Assembly: GCA_018398765.1 (NCBI GenBank)
Contig: JAHBMJ010002997.1
Location: forward strand, 1-13,366
Direction of reading: 5' to 3'
Length of the DNA: 13,366 bases
From: Chromera velia
Lineage: Eukaryota; Sar; Chromeraceae
Shown here: piece after piece, positions 8,480 to 13,366 of the stretch
Layout of the letters: each line of letters begins with the position of its first letter
How positions within the stretch are numbered: the first letter of the stretch is position 1
Program-made: the position numbers and the translations under genes
Notes under the pieces: model-generated
Told to the model about the DNA's origin: nothing
Database searches by the model: none
What the model saw: the letters and a program-made list of their open reading frames with translations, nothing else

Positions 8480-8874
8480 TCGATTCAATTTACCCCAGTG
8501 GGGCCTAAGTCGAAAGTTTAACTCTATGTATAACACTCTAGGTTGGCCAGAGTCTATACGGCTCACCGGCTTTAACCCTATACATCATCATCATCAAGCG
8601 AACTTTATAGGAATCTAGAAACAAATTTACTATATAGGTAAAAGAATTTTTAAATTCTATAGATATGAGACAGTTCAATAATGATCATCTTCCTCTCTTT
8701 CTTCTTCAAACTGTTAAAGTCGCGAGCACTGACCAGATTGGTCCTTTTCCGAATTTCTTACTCGTTCTGTGACGGGAGTTCGACTTGAAAAACGTATCCC
8801 TTGTTTCTTAGGCAGTCTCCAACCAGCATAGACCTGTTCTTGCATCTGTCGTGCCCTGACTAGTCTCATTCTCG
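8480..8874. other. AT-rich spacer, probable promoter/5' region of the next coding frame
   Basis: The region is markedly AT-rich around 8590-8690 (e.g. tactatataggtaaaag) and contains a (cat)n stretch near 8582-8596. No protein-like frame or tRNA fold was found. The AT-rich block may supply promoter elements for the frame starting at 8875. Confidence 0.4.
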
Positions 8875-9612
8875 ATGTCGGACGAGAGTAGAGACTCGAA
8901 TGAAGCAGGAAGAAAGGGCAGCGGAGAAAATGACGACGTCATTAACCGTGCTGCAACGGCCGCAGCAACAGCCGTCTCCAACACCCTCATCCCAAAATTC
9001 ATAGAGATCACCACCGCACTCGAAGGTCTCCGTCTTAGTGCCATCTCCAGAGACGAGGCTATGACTCTGATTGGGCAAGCTGAGCAGAGGGTTGAGGTCA
9101 GGCTCGACCAGGTAGAAATGATCGTTGAGGAAGAGAGGGTGCTTACACTCCTGGAGTGGGTTGAAAAAGAGAAATCACTCGACCATGCTAAGAGGGGCAC
9201 GGTGGTGGTAAGACATCTCCCCTTTAGCCTATGTTTCACAAGGGACGACCTCAAAGCAGCAGAGTCTCTTGGTGCCCTCATAGAGGGCGAGTGGAAGCGG
9301 CAGAGGAAATTCCCACAGGAGCTGTACCCCTATTCCCCCCTCCGTCGCTGCCTCTCAATGCTCGGAGGTATATCGTCTGGAGAGCCGGACCTAGATGGGT
9401 TTTGGGGCATGAGCTGGAGGATCGAGTCTTTTTTCTACAGAAGCTCCACGGACATGCGGGGGGAGCCCTTACATACTGGTGAACTCAAACTCACCCCGGG
9501 CGACGCAGCCGCCCTGCTGTCAGCATATGACGAGGCCTGCAATAGACTAGGGATTGAAGAGGGAAGACCTCTCCCCCTCTCCCTCCCTACAGACACCGAG
9601 ATTCTAAACTGA
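8875..9612 (+). CDS. unrecognised 245-residue protein with coiled coil
   Basis: A single uninterrupted frame from ATG 8875 to TGA 9610. Residues 1-22 are polar and acidic. Residues 22-36 are Ala-rich (AATAAATA). A helical, Glu-rich stretch at about 55-106 (including RDEAMTLIGQAEQRVEVRLD) looks like a coiled coil. A globular part follows, e.g. FPQELYPYSPLRRCLSMLGG at 146-165 and WRIESFFYRS at 181-190. No catalytic motif, zinc knuckle or known domain is seen. A polar start, a coiled coil and a compact domain are compatible with a gag/ORF1-like protein of a mobile element, but no reverse transcriptase or integrase is nearby, so this is only a suggestion. The start context is weak (T at -3). The frame continues in phase after the stop. 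Confidence 0.5.
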   Translation: MSDESRDSNEAGRKGSGENDDVINRAATAAATAVSNTLIPKFIEITTALEGLRLSAISRDEAMTLIGQAEQRVEVRLDQVEMIVEEERVLTLLEWVEKEKSLDHAKRGTVVVRHLPFSLCFTRDDLKAAESLGALIEGEWKRQRKFPQELYPYSPLRRCLSMLGGISSGEPDLDGFWGMSWRIESFFYRSSTDMRGEPLHTGELKLTPGDAAALLSAYDEACNRLGIEEGRPLPLSLPTDTEILN

Positions 9613-10290
9613 AAAATCGTAATGCACCCAGGTGCCTCCCCCCTCTTCCGTTTCTTTGGAAAGGTTGATAGAGCGACCCGAGTGGTGGAGGGAGGGTTTG
9701 CAACCGAAGCACAGCAGAATTTGAAAGACCGGTACCATGTTGTTGTGCAGGACTTTCGAAAGGTCACCGGCCCCACTAGTACCAGAGCAGCAGGACTAAC
9801 CGAGCAACTCTGGTAGTTCTTGGCTGACTGGAGATTGGGGAGAATTGAGGGGTCTAGGGCCCCAGACCTTGGGGCGGGGGGTATGGTCGAGCCCGAGGCA
9901 CCGAGACAGATCGACCTGGGGGTGCGCCTGCGTAGAACACACGACGAGGCAAACGGTGACCCCGGCACTGCAGAGCAGACCCACAGACATAGACAGCGAA
10001 TGCAAAGGGGTGAGGGAGGCGGAATGAGGCGGGGACTCCTGTTTAGCCCCCAGCAGCAGCAGCGTACTGATGGATGGGGGGGCCCTTTTAGAGTTCTGAA
10101 CACAGCGCCTTCCTGGCAGGGGGGACCGATCCAGGGAGGGGAAAATGGGGATGCTATGGCAGATGTTCAGTCCCCAGTAAACCCAGTACAAACTGATGAA
10201 GGGGGGTAGGAGAGTAGGGTGGCCAAGTTCAATGGAGTTGATAGACCAGCGGGAAGCTCGGGGGAAGGGGAAGGGAGGGCCGGTCCCTTC
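9613..10290 (+). pseudogene. in-phase continuation of the 8875 frame, broken by stops
   Basis: Directly after the TGA at 9610 the same frame stays open except for TAG at 9814 and TAG at 10207, up to another TAG at about 10291. It reads like protein, e.g. NLKDRYHVVVQDFRKVTGPT and FLADWRLGRIEG, then becomes Arg/Gly/Gln-rich with four Gln in a row. At this base composition a non-coding frame would be expected to hit many more stops, so it was probably coding. The TGA and TAG codons could each come from one C-to-T change (CGA, CAG). Function unknown. Readthrough or introns are less likely alternatives. Confidence 0.45.
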
Positions 10291-11009
10291 CAGTAGCCGA
10301 CGTAGCAGAGGGAGGGGGGGAGAGCAGGGTACCCCTCTCCTGCAGATTCGACCCTGCATCACGGCAGTTTTCGGGACCTCTGCCAGAACAAAAGGTCCCA
10401 CCCGGGGGTCCCCCGCCTTCGTCTCCATCTCCCGTCCGCCCGTCCGTTTCCCCCCCCCCGATTTCATCAGTCTGTACCGTGGAAAGTCTTGGAAAGCCCT
10501 TGCCAGAGAGGCCCTCGTTGTTTACTTTTTCTTGTGGAGGCAGAGAAGAGGAACGGAAGACACATAATCGAAATTTGAGTGGCCAGCAGCCTCCCAACAA
10601 TACGAACCGTCCCCCTCAAGTAGAATGGGAGGCGCAGGCCCGGTCTGTTTCTAACTCCCCCCTGCCACCACTCTCTCGCTCTCTCCTCCTATCCTCTCGT
10701 GTCCACTGCGCTCTTTTAATGCCCTTACCTCCCTTTTGCATCCTTCCAAGTTGCCAATTACTTATCTCTCACTCGGACAGGTTCGATGAGAAAGGAAGAC
10801 AGTCAGTGAGCCAGCCGAACTGCATAAATAAATGCGAGCTCATATGGGCCTGCCCTCTCTCTTCTGCTCTCTACGCAGGGACTTCAAACGATGGAACTGA
10901 CGAAATGACATCTTTTCCTCCTCTCTGCTCCTCTCCTCCTCCACCTGGCCTTGGTTTTCCCTCCTGCTGGGATGGGCTTTTTTGGGAGGATGTCATTGAG
11001 AAGCCTTAG
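10245..11009 (+). pseudogene. Pro/Ser-rich coding frame ending in TAG
   Basis: A new frame opens at 10245, just where the preceding one decays. It reads with a natural Pro/Gly/Ser-rich composition (ESRVPLSCRFDPASRQFSGP and onward) to TAG at 11007. The part around 10640-10880 is less protein-like and has two intron-end-like sites (ggacag near 10780, tctctacgcag at 10878), so an intron may lie there. No good ATG starts the frame. Near its end is the first of three repeats with PPPG then CWDGL (10926-10979); the other two lie beyond the TAG. This frame and the next were therefore probably one gene. Confidence 0.35.
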
Positions 11010-11033
11010 TTGGTCAGCAGAGGAAAGAGAAGT

Positions 11034-12515
11034 ATGGGGAAGGGAAAAAACCTTTTGGAGGGGGGGCTGGGAATGAAGAAAGGAAGAAATGCATTCGAAG
11101 TGCTTGCCCCAGAGAATGAAGAACTCCCTTTTTCCTCTCCTGTTCCTTCCCCCTCCCTACCGTCTCCTCCTCCCGCTGCCCTCCCCCTGAGCTCTTGCCC
11201 CCCACCGGCAGGCACCCTGCCGGCCTGGGATGGGTTAGAAATCTGTCCTCATTCCATCCGCCCCTTGTGCTCTTCTATTCCTCCCCCGGGTTTCTTGCTG
11301 GCATGCTGGGATGGGTTGGCTTCAGGTAAAGAAAAGCTGTCTAGAAAGAAAGCTGCAGTAAAAAGAAGGTTCATGAAGGCACAAAGGAAACTTCAAAGAA
11401 AGGAAAGAAGTCGTGCAATAGCCATGCAAGTAAAGGATGTTTCGCCTACAGAGGTCTCTTTTCGCCCACCCCCCTCCCCCTTCTCTCAGTTTGTTCTCAG
11501 TCAACCTTCCCACACAAGTCTCTCTATTGCAGCTAAGCTTTCTCCATCTTCTTCATCTATGCACGAAGGTGATATCACTTCTTCTCCTTCTTCTTCTTTT
11601 CCCCCTTCTTCTTCCCCCCCTGAAGTGAAAGACGTAAAGAGTGAGGGGGAGACGAAGATTGAACAAACAGACAGTGTACAGTGTGAAAACCCGACGACCT
11701 CTGTTTCCTTTCTCCCCACCCATTCCGCCCCTAACTCTTTGGAGGCTCAAGGCCCCCTTTCGCCAAGGCCGTCGAGTTTGTTTTTCTCCTCTATGTGCAT
11801 CTATTCTCCTCCATGCATGCAGCTCTCCCCGGTTGTGCCTCCCTGCCCCCCTCCTATCTCTTCCCTTCCTGCGACGCCCTCCCCTCAAGATCTTCCTCCT
11901 CATTCTCCTCCAACGCCACCTCCTCCACCTGAACCTCCTCCAGTCCCTCCGATCTTTTTCCCTATTTCTTTTGCCCCAAGTTTTTCTGCTTTGACCACAA
12001 ATCGCTGCACTCCTCCTGTCCCATCGGTTATGTTCAATCATGAAGCTCGATATTCTGGACATCCGTTGCACCACTTCCTTTCCCGCCCTCCGCCAATAGT
12101 TCTACCCGCTATCTTTGGCTGTCAGCCTGCCTCTAGCCCTCTTCGCACTCTCAAGTGTCCAACGTCTGTCCGTCTCACACCGCTCTGTTCAGTTCTGTCT
12201 CGAGTGAAAGTGCTCTACAAATTGTTCTGCTCTGAGTCCGCAAAGGAGGAATCTTCGCCACCCACTGAGGCATCTCCCACGCAAACGTCTTGTCCCTCTC
12301 CCTCTCTCTCCACTTCTCCTTCCTCAGAAGACAAATGTGAGGTGGGAACGAACGACGAACACGAAAAGCAAGAGATTTGGGGAGTCGGTTCTTTCTCTTC
12401 TTTTTCTGCTTCTTCTTCCCCTTCTCCCCTTCTCCTTGCCTTTCTGCTTCTTCTTCTCCTCCCTTTTCTTTTTCTCATTCCTCTCCTAGAAGGTTCGTTG
12501 GAAGCGCTTCGCTAG
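11034..12515 (+). CDS. Pro/Ser-rich repeat protein, unrecognised
   Basis: ATG at 11034 has a good context (agtATGg, A at -3) and opens 493 residues to TAG 12513. In order: a Lys/Gly-rich start; two PPP..WDGL repeats (11190-11237, 11268-11318); a strongly basic stretch (11325-11430, KEKLSRKKAAVKRRFMKAQR) that resembles a nuclear-localisation or RNA-binding patch; then long Ser/Pro-rich disordered parts alternating with short charged ones. The first of four KGExGTNDxHxKQ units is at 12333-12371. The last 30 residues turn Leu-rich because the Ser (TCT) codons are read out of phase, a sign of a 1-bp frameshift between about 12372 and 12480. The true frame continues to the window end. The pyrimidine-rich + strand lacks stops by composition, so openness alone is weak evidence; the repeats are the better support. 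Function unknown. Confidence 0.45.
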   Translation: MGKGKNLLEGGLGMKKGRNAFEVLAPENEELPFSSPVPSPSLPSPPPAALPLSSCPPPAGTLPAWDGLEICPHSIRPLCSSIPPPGFLLACWDGLASGKEKLSRKKAAVKRRFMKAQRKLQRKERSRAIAMQVKDVSPTEVSFRPPPSPFSQFVLSQPSHTSLSIAAKLSPSSSSMHEGDITSSPSSSFPPSSSPPEVKDVKSEGETKIEQTDSVQCENPTTSVSFLPTHSAPNSLEAQGPLSPRPSSLFFSSMCIYSPPCMQLSPVVPPCPPPISSLPATPSPQDLPPHSPPTPPPPPEPPPVPPIFFPISFAPSFSALTTNRCTPPVPSVMFNHEARYSGHPLHHFLSRPPPIVLPAIFGCQPASSPLRTLKCPTSVRLTPLCSVLSRVKVLYKLFCSESAKEESSPPTEASPTQTSCPSPSLSTSPSSEDKCEVGTNDEHEKQEIWGVGSFSSFSASSSPSPLLLAFLLLLLLPFLFLIPLLEGSLEALR

Positions 12516-13366
12516 ACAAAGGTGAGAATGAAATGAACGACAGACACAGAAAACAGGTGAAAATTGAACAAGAGACAGACGCAGTGAGCAGGGGGCCCGA
12601 TGGAATCGCCAAGGGTGTGAACGGAACGAACGACGGACACGGGAAGCAGGGGAGTGAGGAAGGTGGCTGCCTTTCTATTTCTCCTTCTTCTTCTGCTTCT
12701 TCTTTTTCCTTGTCTCCTTCCTCCCCTTCTCCTTCGTCTCTCACTAAGCCTTCTTCTCCTGGGGAGTCCAATGGAAATGCCATGAAAGAGAAGGGTGAAA
12801 GCGGAACAAACAACAGACACATGGAGCAAGGGAGTAAGGGAGGTGGCTCTCCCAGTAGCTCTTTTTCCTTTTCTTCTCTTTCTGCCTCTTCTTCTTCTTC
12901 CTCTTCCTCTTCCTCCTCCTCCTCCTCCGTATCACGCCCCAAAGCACCGACCCTTCAGAATGAGGAGCAAAGAAAGCAAAGGAGCGAGAGGAACGCTTCG
13001 CCTTCCCTTTCTTCTTCTTCTTCTTCTTCTTCTTCTTCTTTTTTTTCTTCCTCTTCTTCTTTTTCTTCTTCTTCTTCTTCCTTTTCTTCTTCTTCTTCTT
13101 CTTCTTTATCTTCTTCTTCTTCTCCTGCTCTCTTCTCTTCTTCCTCTTCCCCCGGACCTGGTGTGGGAAGGAACGTGGGTGGGAACGGACAGGGAGGGGG
13201 GAGGGGGGCAAGGCCAGGCCACCGGGTAGACCCTTCTCTTTCTTTTTCCCCCTCTTCTTCTTCTTCTTCTTCTTCTCCTTCTTCTCCTGCTCTTTTCTTT
13301 TCTTCTTCTTCCCCCGGACCTGGTGTGGGAAGAAACGTGGGTGGGAACGGACAGGGAAGGGGGGGG
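12479..13366 (+). CDS. continuation of the Ser-rich repeat protein in a shifted frame, runs off the window
   Basis: Open without a stop from about 12479 to the end of the window. It reads SSPRRFVGSASLDKGENEMN, then three more copies of the 13-residue unit KGExGTNDxHxKQ at 12518-12556, 12611-12649 and 12791-12829. These are separated by Ser-rich blocks coded by TCT/TCC. From about 13001 it is almost pure poly-Ser, broken by two copies of PGPGVGRNVGGNGQG (13152-13196, 13314-13358) exactly 162 bp (54 codons) apart. The product is low-complexity and probably disordered, perhaps a wall, surface or nuclear scaffold-type protein; that is a guess. No start codon is needed if it is one gene with the frame before it. 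The C-terminus is outside the window. Confidence 0.45.
13001..13153. repeat. TTC·GAA polypyrimidine tract
   Basis: Pyrimidine-only from 13001 to 13107, then interrupted just by A13108 and G13126 up to 13153. It is mostly (ttc)n. Pure TTC·GAA tracts of this size can form intramolecular triplex DNA and are prone to length change and assembly error. Confidence 0.9.
13149..13366 (+). repeat. 162-bp period tandem repeat (two copies, second cut by window end)
   Basis: A block starting cccccggacctggtgtggga occurs at 13149 and 13311 and is nearly identical over more than 50 bp each time, with TTC-rich sequence between. The period is a multiple of three, so the protein frame is kept. More copies may lie beyond the window. 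Confidence 0.85.

Noticed and set aside
8480-8700. Possible LTR or tRNA-derived repeat before the 8875 frame
   Set aside because: No second copy in the window, no tRNA fold and no primer-binding site recognised.
9435-10467. Two long minus-strand frames of about 220 codons
   Set aside because: They lie opposite the better plus-strand frame and are Pro/Ser/Leu-rich without domain-like blocks.
11553-12074. Arg-rich minus-strand frame opposite the Pro/Ser-rich gene
   Set aside because: Its composition follows from purine-rich antisense DNA; no repeat or domain supports it.
12475-13211. Glu- and Lys-rich open frames on the minus strand
   Set aside because: They are the antisense of TCT/TTC runs. 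The 39-bp and 162-bp repeats make better protein sense on the plus strand.

Overview
The window looks like nuclear DNA of a eukaryotic microalga, most likely a photosynthetic stramenopile of the Nannochloropsis/Microchloropsis type. Three things point there: GT-AG introns of about 90-250 bp with pyrimidine-rich acceptors; A at -3 or Kozak-like context at the better start codons; and a transporter whose N-terminus looks like the bipartite presequence used to reach a complex plastid, with Phe just after the predicted signal-peptide cleavage site. The organism is inferred from style, not from a database match. I recognise no rRNA, tRNA, CRISPR array or bacterial operon structure.

Layout. 1-155: a 63-bp direct repeat carrying four copies of a 22-bp core. 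487-2272: a three-exon gene for a 447-residue EamA/DMT-family membrane transporter, the only gene here assigned to a family with confidence. 2273-4977: largely gene-free, with simple repeats. 4978-5234: a doubtful two-exon mini-gene, followed by a TATA-like site and a degenerate 14-bp repeat array (5409-5525). 5709-7983: about 2.3 kb bounded by long inverted repeats (a perfect outer 33-bp block and an inner 17-bp block at each end). It encloses two unrecognised genes pointing at each other, one on + (6046-6877, one intron) and one on - (7605-6703, with an in-frame TGA near its start). This looks like an undescribed two-gene DNA transposon or its relic. 7984-8874: AT-rich spacer with a hairpin and a possible orphan exon on the - strand.

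8875-10290: a coding frame that stays open for about 1.4 kb apart from three stops. It begins with an intact 245-residue unrecognised protein with a predicted coiled coil, and looks like a decaying element protein or gene. 10245 to the window end: a Pro/Ser-rich, repeat-built coding region. It has three PPPG...WDGL units on either side of a TAG, and four copies of a 13-residue KGExGTNDxHxKQ unit on either side of a frameshift, and ends in long TCT/TTC (poly-Ser) tracts and a 162-bp period repeat running off the edge. Either this is a pseudogene or the assembly has homopolymer errors.

The transporter is a self-contained housekeeping-type gene. The right two thirds of the window look like accessory, repeat-rich, element-derived sequence with mostly unknown proteins.
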